DNA of 10,743 nucleotides from an uncultured Clostridia bacterium (GTDB taxonomy: Bacteria > Bacillota > Clostridia > Christensenellales > Borkfalkiaceae), in contig CANQCA010000046.1 in the NCBI GenBank assembly GCA_947589585.1, positions 1 through 10,743 of the forward strand. The letters run 5' to 3'. This document shows positions 1-5,939 of the stretch, piece after piece. How positions within the stretch are numbered: the stretch's first letter is position 1; every line of letters begins with the position of its first letter. The position numbers and the translations under genes were made by a program. The notes under the pieces were generated by a model. That model ran no database searches. It was not told the origin of the DNA and saw nothing but the letters and a program-made list of their open reading frames with translations.

Positions 1-1
1 C

Positions 2-328
2 AAGACATTCCGCCTGATCGTTTTCCTTCTTGCGGCGCTTTTGCTTCTCTTTGTGGCATACAAAGTCTTTGCTTCGGGCGGATCTTCCGAAAAGGAGAGC
101 TACGAGCCTACCGAGCGCGAGGAGCGGCTGCTTGTTCTCATCCATGCGATAGAAGGGGTGGAGGACGCGAAGGCCATGATCACGGAAGAAGGCGGCGTTC
201 CCGTCGGAGTCGTCATCGTCTTTGAAGGGCAGGACGGATTTGTGACGCGTATGCGGCTCATGGAAGTCGCCGCCGCTGCCCTGAATATCGAGCGGAGCGC
301 GGTGCTCGTCTATGCCGCCGAAGCATAA
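2..328 (+). CDS. spoIIIAG: Stage III sporulation protein AG, 5'-truncated by window edge
   Basis: Only the last 108 codons are in the window; the open frame runs in from base 2, so the internal TTG at 41 is not the start. What is seen: a hydrophobic stretch at visible residues about 3-21 (one membrane segment), a short acidic linker, then a compact alpha/beta domain (EERLLVLIHAIEGVEDAKAM, then GVVIVFEG, then a helix and a final strand). Known for the family: SpoIIIAG is a mother-cell membrane protein whose ring-building domain forms a large ring in the SpoIIIA-SpoIIQ channel between mother cell and forespore. Its position directly before spoIIIAH supports the call. Odd: the long insertion that normally separates the first conserved strand (here AKAMI) from the GVVIVFEG-like strand is reduced to about six residues (TEEGGV). 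The gene ends at TAA 326-328, 36 bases before spoIIIAH. Confidence 0.85.
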   Translation, partial: KTFRLIVFLLAALLLLFVAYKVFASGGSSEKESYEPTEREERLLVLIHAIEGVEDAKAMITEEGGVPVGVVIVFEGQDGFVTRMRLMEVAAAALNIERSAVLVYAAEA

Positions 329-364
329 AGAAAGGCAATCTTATAATTATAAGGAGATAGTACT

Positions 365-850
365 ATGTCGAACACCAAGAAAATCGCACTTATGTCTACC
401 CTCGTCGTCCTTCTCGCGGCCACAGCCATCTTCAACTTTGTGCTTGCGGGAACGGGCGCGGGATCGATCGAGAGCGGCGCGAGCGTCGAAGCCAACTACT
501 TCACGACGTACCGCACCGAACGCAACACCACGCGCAGTGAGGAATTTGTCCAGCTCGACAGCGTCATTTCCGCCTATGAGACGGGGACGGACGAGTATGC
601 CGCAGCAGTGCAGAGAAAGCAGGAGATCGTCGAGATCATGGAAGACGAGCTCGTGATGGAATCCGTCATCAAAGCGCTCGGCTTTTCCGACGCCTGCGTC
701 TCCATCGGCGAGAACGACAATATCAACGTCTTCATCAATTCCTCCGAGCTTACCGCCGAGACGGTCACCCGCGTCTTCTATGCGCTCGAGGTCGAGCTGG
801 GCATCCGCAACGGAAACGTCATAATTATGCCCGTTTATGCGGAAAGTTGA
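365..850 (+). CDS. spoIIIAH: Stage III sporulation protein AH
   Basis: A 161-residue protein with a short basic N-terminus, one hydrophobic segment at about residues 8-28, a linker containing the family's F..YR.ER...R pattern (FTTYRTERNTTRSEE, about 46-60), and a C-terminal alpha/beta ring-building domain (ELVMESVIKALGFSDACVSI, then NINVFINSSELTAETV). In the family, SpoIIIAH is anchored in the mother-cell membrane and its extracellular domain binds forespore SpoIIQ, making the cross-membrane channel needed for late forespore gene expression. The start is ATG 365 behind a good AAGGAG (351-356) with 8-base spacing. It is shorter than the Bacillus protein (about 218 residues), mostly in the linker. 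It is the last gene of the sporulation operon here. The next gene has its own vegetative-type promoter, and no terminator hairpin is seen between them, so read-through is possible. Confidence 0.9.
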   Translation: MSNTKKIALMSTLVVLLAATAIFNFVLAGTGAGSIESGASVEANYFTTYRTERNTTRSEEFVQLDSVISAYETGTDEYAAAVQRKQEIVEIMEDELVMESVIKALGFSDACVSIGENDNINVFINSSELTAETVTRVFYALEVELGIRNGNVIIMPVYAES

Positions 851-860
851 GAAAAAACAG

Positions 861-889
861 TAGTAAATTCGGAAAATATGTGCTATAAT
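861..889 (+). promoter_or_regulatory. Extended -10 housekeeping promoter for the yqhY-nusB-folD-ispA-dxs-tlyA operon
   Basis: A perfect TATAAT lies at 884-889, preceded by TG and one base (TGCTATAAT, 881-889), the extended -10 form. The hexamer 17 bases further up (TAGTAA, 861-866) is a poor -35, which extended -10 promoters tolerate. Transcription would start near 896-897, giving a leader of about 14 bases that begins at the SD AAAGGAG (897-903) of the gene at 910. The site lies after the spoIIIAH stop, so it separates the sporulation genes from the housekeeping operon. Inference from sequence only. Confidence 0.65.
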
Positions 890-909
890 AGTTCCCAAAG
901 GAGCAATTT

Positions 910-1284
910 ATGGCAAGCATCAGATATAACTCCAACGGACAAAAGGGCAAGATCACCTATAATTCGGATATCGTCAGCGGCATCGTCGTTTTAAGTCTTC
1001 GCGAAACGGAGGGCATCGAGCTCATTCCCTCCAAGAGCAAAGGGATCAAGATCTGCTTCGAAAAAGAGGGCGTCTTCGTGGATATTTCCGTCATCGCGCA
1101 CTATGGCTACAGCGTACCCGAGCTCGCCTACAGGATCCAGCAGTCGATAAAGCAGATGGTGGAATCCATGACGAAGTATAAGATCGCCAAGGTGGACGTT
1201 CACATCCAGAGCGTGGTCTTCCCCGATCCCGCCCAGCCCGAACCGGACGGCGCTTCCCCCGAGGAAGCAGATGAAAAGAGATGA
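910..1284 (+). CDS. yqhY: Asp23/Gls24 family envelope stress-response protein (YqhY-like)
   Basis: A 124-residue protein with the Asp23/Gls24 pattern: an N-terminal strand segment GKITYNSDIVSGIVVLSLRE (about 13-32), a GIKICFEKEGVFVDISVIAHYG core (about 45-66), and the helix VPELAYRIQQSIKQMVESMT followed by the last strand VDVHIQSVVF. The tail from about residue 104 is rich in Pro, Glu and Asp and is probably disordered. No signal peptide or membrane segment. The Bacillus homologue YqhY occupies the same place before nusB and has been linked to control of acetyl-CoA carboxylase; here the neighbouring accB and accC of Bacillus are missing, so that link is uncertain. SD AAAGGAG (897-903) with a 6-base gap supports ATG 910. 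The stop TGA (1282-1284) overlaps the ATG of a possible 22-codon ORF. Confidence 0.85.
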   Translation: MASIRYNSNGQKGKITYNSDIVSGIVVLSLRETEGIELIPSKSKGIKICFEKEGVFVDISVIAHYGYSVPELAYRIQQSIKQMVESMTKYKIAKVDVHIQSVVFPDPAQPEPDGASPEEADEKR

Positions 1285-1349
1285 AAAAAAGTGCTCCCTT
1301 TCCCGTTTTCGGGAAGGGGAGATGTGCGTTTTATAAGGAGCACCTATGA
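1281..1349 (+). CDS. Possible 22-codon coupled leader ORF between yqhY and nusB
   Basis: An ATG at 1281 overlaps the yqhY stop codon (ATGA). Its frame stays open for 22 codons to a TGA at 1347-1349, which in turn overlaps the nusB start ATG at 1346-1348 (again ATGA). The peptide would begin MKKSAPFPVFGKGRC and end in FYKEHL; it is basic and has no recognisable domain. A weak purine run (AAAAGAG, 1274-1280) sits directly before its start, so translation would depend mainly on coupling from yqhY. It spans the whole hairpin at 1294-1321 and the nusB ribosome binding site. A short open frame of this length can easily arise by chance; the exact overlaps at both ends are what make it notable. No homologue was recognised. 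Confidence 0.3.
   Translation: MKKSAPFPVFGKGRCAFYKEHL
1291..1344 (+). promoter_or_regulatory. nusB leader: 12-bp hairpin with alternative pairing to the nusB ribosome binding site
   Basis: CTCCCTTTCCCG (1294-1305) pairs with CGGGAAGGGGAG (1310-1321) over 12 pairs with one T-G wobble and a TTTT loop. There is no T-run after it, so it does not look like an intrinsic terminator. In addition GTGCTCC (1291-1297) is exactly complementary to GGAGCAC (1337-1343), which covers the nusB SD AAGGAG (1335-1340). The two pairings share bases 1294-1297, so the RNA could either form the full hairpin with the SD free, or a longer-range helix that hides the SD around a shortened hairpin. The regulatory role is inferred. 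Confidence 0.4.
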
Positions 1350-1738
1350 GAAGTGATGCGAGAGAGGCGGCGTTCAAAGTCGTCTTTTCAAGACTTTTGG
1401 GAGGAGACTGCCCGCGGACCTACCGCAGCAAGCTCTATGCGCAGGCCAAACTCGACGAAAACGAGCAGGAATTTGCGGAGAGGCTCATCGGCTGCGTCGA
1501 AAAGCATAGAGAGGAGCTTTCCGGGATCCTTGCCCAAAAGGTGACGGGGTATGCGCAGGAACGCATCTATACGGCGGATAAGGCCGTTTTGCTGCTTGCC
1601 CTCGCCGAGATCGAATATTTCGACGAGATCCCGCCTGTCGTCTCCGTCTCCGAGGCGACCGCACTCGCCCGCAAATATTCCGCCGAAAAGTCTACCGACT
1701 TTGTCAACGGTGTGCTCGGGGGGGTCATCAACGCATGA
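1346..1738 (+). CDS. nusB: Transcription antitermination factor NusB
   Basis: A 130-residue all-helical protein with the family's marks: N-terminal R.DAREAAFKVVFSRLLGG (residues 2-20) and the C-terminal block with IPPVVSVSEATALARKYS then FVNGVLGGV. Known role: NusB, with NusE (ribosomal protein S10), binds boxA in rRNA leader transcripts and helps RNA polymerase pass terminators. Length is normal for the family. The start ATG 1346 follows SD AAGGAG (1335-1340). The stop overlaps the folD start by four bases (ATGA, 1735-1738), so the two are probably translationally coupled. The region just upstream may control its translation. Confidence 0.93.
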   Translation: MRSDAREAAFKVVFSRLLGGDCPRTYRSKLYAQAKLDENEQEFAERLIGCVEKHREELSGILAQKVTGYAQERIYTADKAVLLLALAEIEYFDEIPPVVSVSEATALARKYSAEKSTDFVNGVLGGVINA

Positions 1739-2577
1739 CGCTCCTCGACGGGAAAAAAACTGCCGCGGATATCAGGGCGGAGCTTGCCTTCCGCGCCGCG
1801 CAAATAAGAGAAAAACTCGGAAGAGAAGCGGGGCTTGCCGTCGTTCTCATCGGCGACGATCCCGCATCCGAGGTCTATGTCAGAAACAAAGAGCGCGCCT
1901 GCGCCGAAGTGGGGATCGCCTCGCATACATACCGCCTTCCCGCCGAAACTTCGCAGGAAGAGGCGGAAGCGCTCGTATGCTCCCTTGCAAAGGACGGGCG
2001 TGTGGACGGGATCCTCGTCCAGCTGCCCCTTCCCGGCCATCTCGACGAGAAAGCGCTTCTTCGCCGTATTCCCGCCCAAAAGGATGTGGACGGGTTCTCC
2101 GCCGAGAATATGGGCTTGCTCGCCAAAAACGAGGGGGGCGTCGCCGCATGTACCCCGCGCGGCGTGATGGAGCTTCTTCATCGCTATCAGATCCCCATAA
2201 GCGGCAAGCGCGCCGTCGTCGTCGGCAGAAGCAACATCGTAGGGCGTCCTATGGCGCTGCTTCTTCTCAATGCGGACGCAACGGTGACCGTCTGTCATTC
2301 CAAGACGAAGGACCTTAAAAGCATCTGCGCGCAGGCGGATATCCTCGTCGCAGCCCTCGGAAAGCCCCGTTTTATCACCGCGGATATGGTGAAGGAAGGG
2401 GCGGCCGTCATCGACGTGGGCATCAGCCGCGTGGACGGGAAGCTTGTGGGCGATGTCGATTTCGAAGAAGTGGAAAAGAAGGCCTCCTTCATCACCCCTG
2501 TCCCGGGCGGAGTGGGACCCATGACCATCGCCATGCTTCTTTTGAGCGTGGTTGAAGCAGCGGAGAAAAAATTATGA
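1735..2577 (+). CDS. folD: Bifunctional methylenetetrahydrofolate dehydrogenase / methenyltetrahydrofolate cyclohydrolase FolD
   Basis: A cytosolic enzyme that interconverts 5,10-methylene-, 5,10-methenyl- and 10-formyl-tetrahydrofolate with NADP, supplying one-carbon units. The 280 residues match the usual length. Seen: the N-terminal catalytic segment DDPASEVYVRNKERAC (41-56) with the family lysine at K52; DGILVQLPLPGH (91-102); QKDVDGF (115-121); CTPRGVM (139-145); the dinucleotide-binding turn GRSNIVGRP (164-172); and TPVPGGVGPMT (254-264). All key positions look intact. It overlaps nusB by four bases upstream and ispA by four bases downstream. xseA and xseB (exonuclease VII), which lie between folD and ispA in Bacillus, are absent, and the overlap leaves no room for them. 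Confidence 0.96.
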   Translation: MTLLDGKKTAADIRAELAFRAAQIREKLGREAGLAVVLIGDDPASEVYVRNKERACAEVGIASHTYRLPAETSQEEAEALVCSLAKDGRVDGILVQLPLPGHLDEKALLRRIPAQKDVDGFSAENMGLLAKNEGGVAACTPRGVMELLHRYQIPISGKRAVVVGRSNIVGRPMALLLLNADATVTVCHSKTKDLKSICAQADILVAALGKPRFITADMVKEGAAVIDVGISRVDGKLVGDVDFEEVEKKASFITPVPGGVGPMTIAMLLLSVVEAAEKKL

Positions 2578-3413
2578 GCTTTTCCGCCGAGTACGAACGT
2601 TATCGCGCCGCCTTCGAAGCGGCGCTTATCAAAAAAATCGATACGGCATCGCAGGGGGCTTTTCCCTCCGTTTTGTGGGAGAGCATGCGTTATTCCCTTT
2701 TATCGGGGGGAAAGCGCATCCGTCCCGTCCTCTTTCTGGCCGCCCTCGACGGTATGGGGCTTGCTTGGGAGGAGGAAATGCCCATTGCGGTCGCCATCGA
2801 GTGCATCCATACCTATTCGCTCATCCACGACGATCTTCCCTCGATGGATAACGACGATTATCGCCGCGGGAAACCTTCCAACCATAAGAAATTCGGCGAA
2901 GCCAACGCCATTTTGGCGGGCGACGGGCTGCTCTCCTGGGCATGCGAGCTCCTCATAAAAGAGGGGGCGCGGGGAGAAAGATACCTCGAGGCGGCGAAAA
3001 TTTTAATACACGCCGCGGGCGTCTATGGCATGGTCGCGGGACAGGCCGCCGACCTCATGTGGCAGACGGGCGGAGACCGCGAACTCAACTTTCTCTATGA
3101 AAATAAGACGGGAAAGCTGATCTCCGCACCCCTTGAGATGGCTTCCGCCCTGGCGGGAAATTGCGGGCGTGCGGCATGGAAATTATTCGGCGAAGCGCTC
3201 GGCAAACTCTTTCAGCTCACCGACGACCTTCTCGATGCGGCGAGCGGAGAGGACGAAAACCGCCTGACCGCCGTGGTGGTCTACGGTTACAGCGGGGCGG
3301 AGGAGCTTGCAGACGCCTGTGCGGCCGAGTGTATGGCGCTCGCCCGCGATATTCCCACAAAGTGCGGATTTTTCGAGGCGCTTGTCGGCGAGATCCGCTC
3401 GAGAAAGCTCTGA
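2574..3413 (+). CDS. ispA: Short-chain polyprenyl (farnesyl) diphosphate synthase
   Basis: Condenses isopentenyl diphosphate with allylic diphosphates, probably to C15 farnesyl diphosphate, feeding undecaprenyl phosphate and other isoprenoids. Seen in 279 residues: GGKRIRP (45-51), first Asp-rich motif DDLPSMDND (86-94), RRGKPSNHKKFGEANAILAG (97-116), the GQAADL segment, and second Asp motif DDLLD (217-221). The four residues between the paired Asp and the last Asp of the first motif (DDxxxxD) fit bacterial-type synthases. Odd: after DDLLD the sequence goes almost at once to EDENRLTAVVVYG; the usual loop of about ten residues with the G-K...D...K-T/A-Y pattern is shortened and its lysine appears to be Arg or lost. 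Start ATG 2574 follows GGAG (2562-2565). Product chain length cannot be read with certainty. Confidence 0.9.
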   Translation: MSFSAEYERYRAAFEAALIKKIDTASQGAFPSVLWESMRYSLLSGGKRIRPVLFLAALDGMGLAWEEEMPIAVAIECIHTYSLIHDDLPSMDNDDYRRGKPSNHKKFGEANAILAGDGLLSWACELLIKEGARGERYLEAAKILIHAAGVYGMVAGQAADLMWQTGGDRELNFLYENKTGKLISAPLEMASALAGNCGRAAWKLFGEALGKLFQLTDDLLDAASGEDENRLTAVVVYGYSGAEELADACAAECMALARDIPTKCGFFEALVGEIRSRKL

Positions 3414-3418
3414 TATCT

Positions 3419-5131
3419 ATGAGAAATATTTCACCGTCGGAGGTAAAAAACGCCTCTGTTTCCAACTTGAAAAGCCTTTGCGAAGAACTCCGGAAAGAGA
3501 TCAAAGAGACCGTCTCTTCGTGCGGCGGGCACTTATCGTCCAATCTCGGCACGGTGGAGCTCACACTCGCTTTGCACCGTGTGTTCGATTTTCCGCGCGA
3601 CAAAGTCGTGTTCGATGTCGGCCACCAATGCTATACGCATAAGCTTCTTTCCGGCCGCGCATCCGTCTTTCATACACTGCGGAAGGAGGGCGGCATCTCG
3701 GGCTTCCCCAAGCGCGAAGAGAGCGAATACGACTGCTACGGCACAGGCCATGCGGGGACAGCCGTCTCCGCCGCGCTCGGCATCGCCAAGGCACGCGATC
3801 TGAAGGGGGAAAACTTCGATGTCATCGCCGTCGTCGGCGACGGTTCCTTCAACAACGGCCTTATCTATGAGGCGTTCAACAGCCTCAAAATTTTGAATAC
3901 CCGCATTCTTGTCATTCTAAACGACAACGGCATGTCCATCTCGCCCACGGTGGGCGGCACGCACGAGATCTTAGACGAGATGAAGGGCGCCCATGTCCCG
4001 GATGAGGATATTAAACTTTACGAAAAATTCGGGCTCAGATATCTCGGCGTTTACAACGGAAACGATCTCGACGAACTGCTTCCCGCAATGGAGCGGGCTA
4101 AAGAAGCGCTCAAATTTGAGAGCGTCCTTTTGCATGTTACGACGAAGAAGGGGCTGGGCTATGCGTTCAGCGAGAACGCTCCAGCCGAGACGCACGGCGT
4201 GAGCCCGCACCCGAGCGAAAAGAAGGAGTATGCGCAGGCGCTCGGCGAAGAGCTGTGCAAAATGGCGGAAGAGGACGATCGCATCGTCGCCGTGACGGCG
4301 GCGATGACGGATAGTTTGGGCCTGCGGCCCTTCTTCGAAAGATTCCAAGGGCGTGCGTTCGACGTCGGCATCTGCGAAGAGCACGCCTCCGTTCTCTGTG
4401 CGGCGATGGCGGCAGGGGGGATGAAGCCGTACTACGCCGTCTATTCCACGTTTTTGCAGCGCTCCTTCGACGAGATCGTCCACGATATCTGCGGGCAGAA
4501 TTTGCCCGTCACGTTCTGCATCGACCGCGCGGGGATCACGGGCGAGGACGGCGAGACGCACCAAGGGGTCTTCGACCTTTCCTTCCTCTCGTTCATACCC
4601 AATCTCACGATCGCCGTTCCGAAGGATATCGGCGAATTTCGTGCAATGCTCCGTGCGAGCAAAAACTTTTCCGCGCCGCTTGCGATCCGCTATCCCCGCC
4701 AGGGCACGGAAGGGGAAGTTTTGCCCCTGGAAATGGGAAAATTTGAGGTTTTGCACAGTACTATTTCAGACATAGTAGTGTTTGCGGCGGGCGAAAGGTG
4801 CATCGGCCTTGCGAAGGAAATCCTCAAAAAGGCAGAGCGCGAGGGCTTAGCCTTCACCCTTGTGAATGCACGTTTTGTGAAGCCGCTCGATGCGGCGCTT
4901 TTATCCGCGCTTCATCAAAAATACATTGTCACGCTTGAGGACAACGTCCTCATCGGCGGGCTCGGGGACGCGATCGCGCGCTTCTACCGCGGGGAAGAGC
5001 GGCAGGTTGTGAGCTTCGGTTATCGGGATGCCTTCATCCCGCACGGCGAGGCGGGCTCGCTCTCTGAAAAATACGGCCTCGACAAAGAGAAAATTTTGCA
5101 AACGATCAGGTCCTTCCATGCGCGCGGATAA
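3419..5131 (+). CDS. dxs: 1-deoxy-D-xylulose-5-phosphate synthase (short form)
   Basis: A thiamine-diphosphate enzyme that joins pyruvate and glyceraldehyde 3-phosphate in the first step of the MEP isoprenoid pathway. Start ATG 3419 gives MRNISPSEVKN, the normal N-terminus, five bases after ispA; the frame is open further up but lies inside ispA. Seen in 570 residues: GGHLSSNLG (36-44, His38), DVGHQCYTHK (66-75), cofactor motif GDGSFNNG (140-147) with NDN (168-170), FDVGICEEHA (314-323, catalytic-type Glu320), YSTFLQRSFDE (342-352), and DRAGITGEDGETHQG (369-383, His381). Odd: it is about 50-60 residues shorter than usual (about 620-640), mainly because the segment between VGG (178-180) and GLRYLGVYNGND is cut down, and the usual DGHD is NGND (213-216). 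Only a weak SD is visible, so translation probably depends on coupling to ispA. Confidence 0.88.
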   Translation: MRNISPSEVKNASVSNLKSLCEELRKEIKETVSSCGGHLSSNLGTVELTLALHRVFDFPRDKVVFDVGHQCYTHKLLSGRASVFHTLRKEGGISGFPKREESEYDCYGTGHAGTAVSAALGIAKARDLKGENFDVIAVVGDGSFNNGLIYEAFNSLKILNTRILVILNDNGMSISPTVGGTHEILDEMKGAHVPDEDIKLYEKFGLRYLGVYNGNDLDELLPAMERAKEALKFESVLLHVTTKKGLGYAFSENAPAETHGVSPHPSEKKEYAQALGEELCKMAEEDDRIVAVTAAMTDSLGLRPFFERFQGRAFDVGICEEHASVLCAAMAAGGMKPYYAVYSTFLQRSFDEIVHDICGQNLPVTFCIDRAGITGEDGETHQGVFDLSFLSFIPNLTIAVPKDIGEFRAMLRASKNFSAPLAIRYPRQGTEGEVLPLEMGKFEVLHSTISDIVVFAAGERCIGLAKEILKKAEREGLAFTLVNARFVKPLDAALLSALHQKYIVTLEDNVLIGGLGDAIARFYRGEERQVVSFGYRDAFIPHGEAGSLSEKYGLDKEKILQTIRSFHARG

Positions 5132-5876
5132 ATTTTTCGCACAAAAATTTTCCTCGCGTACCAAGGCGCAGGAAGCCTTGAAGGCGGGGCGGATCCTCAG
5201 GGGCGGGAGGCCGCTTTCTCCGAGCGACGACGTGAAGGAGACGGACGAATTTACCATCCTCGAAGGGGAGGATACCGTCTCCAACGGCGAAAAAAAACTC
5301 GAGCGCGCCCTTGCCTTCTTTCATATTGATATGGAAGGGCGCGTCGTCGCCGATCTCGGTGCGAGCACGGGCGGATTCACCCACGCCCTTTTGCGCCGCG
5401 GGGTAAAAAGCGTCTTTTGCGTCGATGTGGGCGAAGGCCAGCTTGCTCCACGCGTCAAAGAGGATCCCCGCGTGATCGTGATGGATAGGACCAATGCCCG
5501 CTATCTGGAGCGCGGGAGTTTCTCTCTGCCCATCGACGACGTCGTCTCAGACCTCAGTTTTATCTCGCTCCGTCTCGTCCTTCCCGCCGTTTCCCGTATT
5601 CTTTCGGATGAGGGGAGGGCGTTTCTCCTCTTCAAACCGCAGTTCGAGTGCGGGGGCGTCGGGCTCGGGAAAGGAGGGATCTTGCCGAGGAAGCGCCATG
5701 CGGCCCTTCTCGATGCTTTCTACGACTTTGCATGCGGGGAAGGGCTCTTTCCGCAGGGCGTTGTGAATGCGCCGCTCGTCGACGGGAAGAATATCGAGTA
5801 TATTGTATATCTCGTTAAGGCTGTTCCCCCGTTGGATAAATATAAATTTATGATGAATGTAAATAATATTTTCTGA
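5118..5876 (+). CDS. tlyA: TlyA family rRNA 2'-O-methyltransferase
   Basis: An S4 RNA-binding domain (residues about 1-60, beginning RADKFFAQKFSSRTKAQEAL) is joined to an FtsJ/RrmJ-type methyltransferase domain. The SAM-binding motif is VADLGASTGGFTHALLRRG (77-95), followed by VFCVDVGEGQL. The K-D-K-E set typical of ribose methyltransferases is complete: K60 (KKL), D145 (DLSFIS), K173 (FKPQFE) and E227 (NIEYI). TlyA proteins methylate 16S and/or 23S rRNA; the older name hemolysin is misleading. ATG 5118 gives 252 residues, normal length, and overlaps dxs by 14 bases; a longer frame upstream lies inside dxs and lacks S4 features. Odd: the last 15 or so residues (VPPLDKYKFMMNVNNIF) lie in markedly AT-rich DNA and extend past the usual end of the fold. 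Confidence 0.9.
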   Translation: MRADKFFAQKFSSRTKAQEALKAGRILRGGRPLSPSDDVKETDEFTILEGEDTVSNGEKKLERALAFFHIDMEGRVVADLGASTGGFTHALLRRGVKSVFCVDVGEGQLAPRVKEDPRVIVMDRTNARYLERGSFSLPIDDVVSDLSFISLRLVLPAVSRILSDEGRAFLLFKPQFECGGVGLGKGGILPRKRHAALLDAFYDFACGEGLFPQGVVNAPLVDGKNIEYIVYLVKAVPPLDKYKFMMNVNNIF

Positions 5877-5878
5877 AT

Positions 5879-5894
5879 TTTTTCAAATTTTTTC
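5879..5894 (+). repeat. Phased T-tract motif upstream of the nadK promoter
   Basis: TTTTTCAAATTTTTTC, two T-tracts each ending in C with a 10-base period, 10 bases before the -35. It matches 15 of 16 bases of the motif at 10059-10074 ahead of the hipB promoter. It could act as an UP element, as curved DNA or as a protein binding site. Confidence 0.45.
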
Positions 5895-5904
5895 GATAAA
5901 ATAC

Positions 5905-5933
5905 TTGCTTTTATTCACATAACCGTATATAAT
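5905..5933 (+). promoter_or_regulatory. Housekeeping promoter for nadK-argR-recN, predicted leaderless start
   Basis: TTGCTT (5905-5910), a 17-base spacer, then a perfect TATAAT (5928-5933). The nadK ATG begins at 5940, only six bases after the -10, so transcription should begin at or within a base or two of the start codon. No SD is present between the -10 and the ATG. The -35 matches the consensus only in TTG, but the -10 is exact and the spacing ideal. Confidence 0.7.
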
Positions 5934-5939
5934 GTTAGC

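Noticed and set aside
341..352. TTATAATTATAA palindrome before spoIIIAH, containing TATAAT, as a promoter or operator
   Set aside because: No -35 at a suitable distance and no fit to sporulation sigma factor patterns; an AT-rich gap easily gives such a sequence.
1294..1321. Hairpin before nusB as an intrinsic terminator
   Set aside because: There is no T-run after the stem, and nusB with its ribosome binding site follows at once.
3161..3418. Upstream extension of the dxs frame by 86 codons
   Set aside because: It lies entirely inside ispA in another frame and shows no Dxs features; MRNISPSEVKN at 3419 is the normal N-terminus.
5028..5117. Upstream extension of the tlyA frame by 30 codons
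   Set aside because: It lies inside the conserved end of dxs, and the S4 domain begins at the ATG at 5118.
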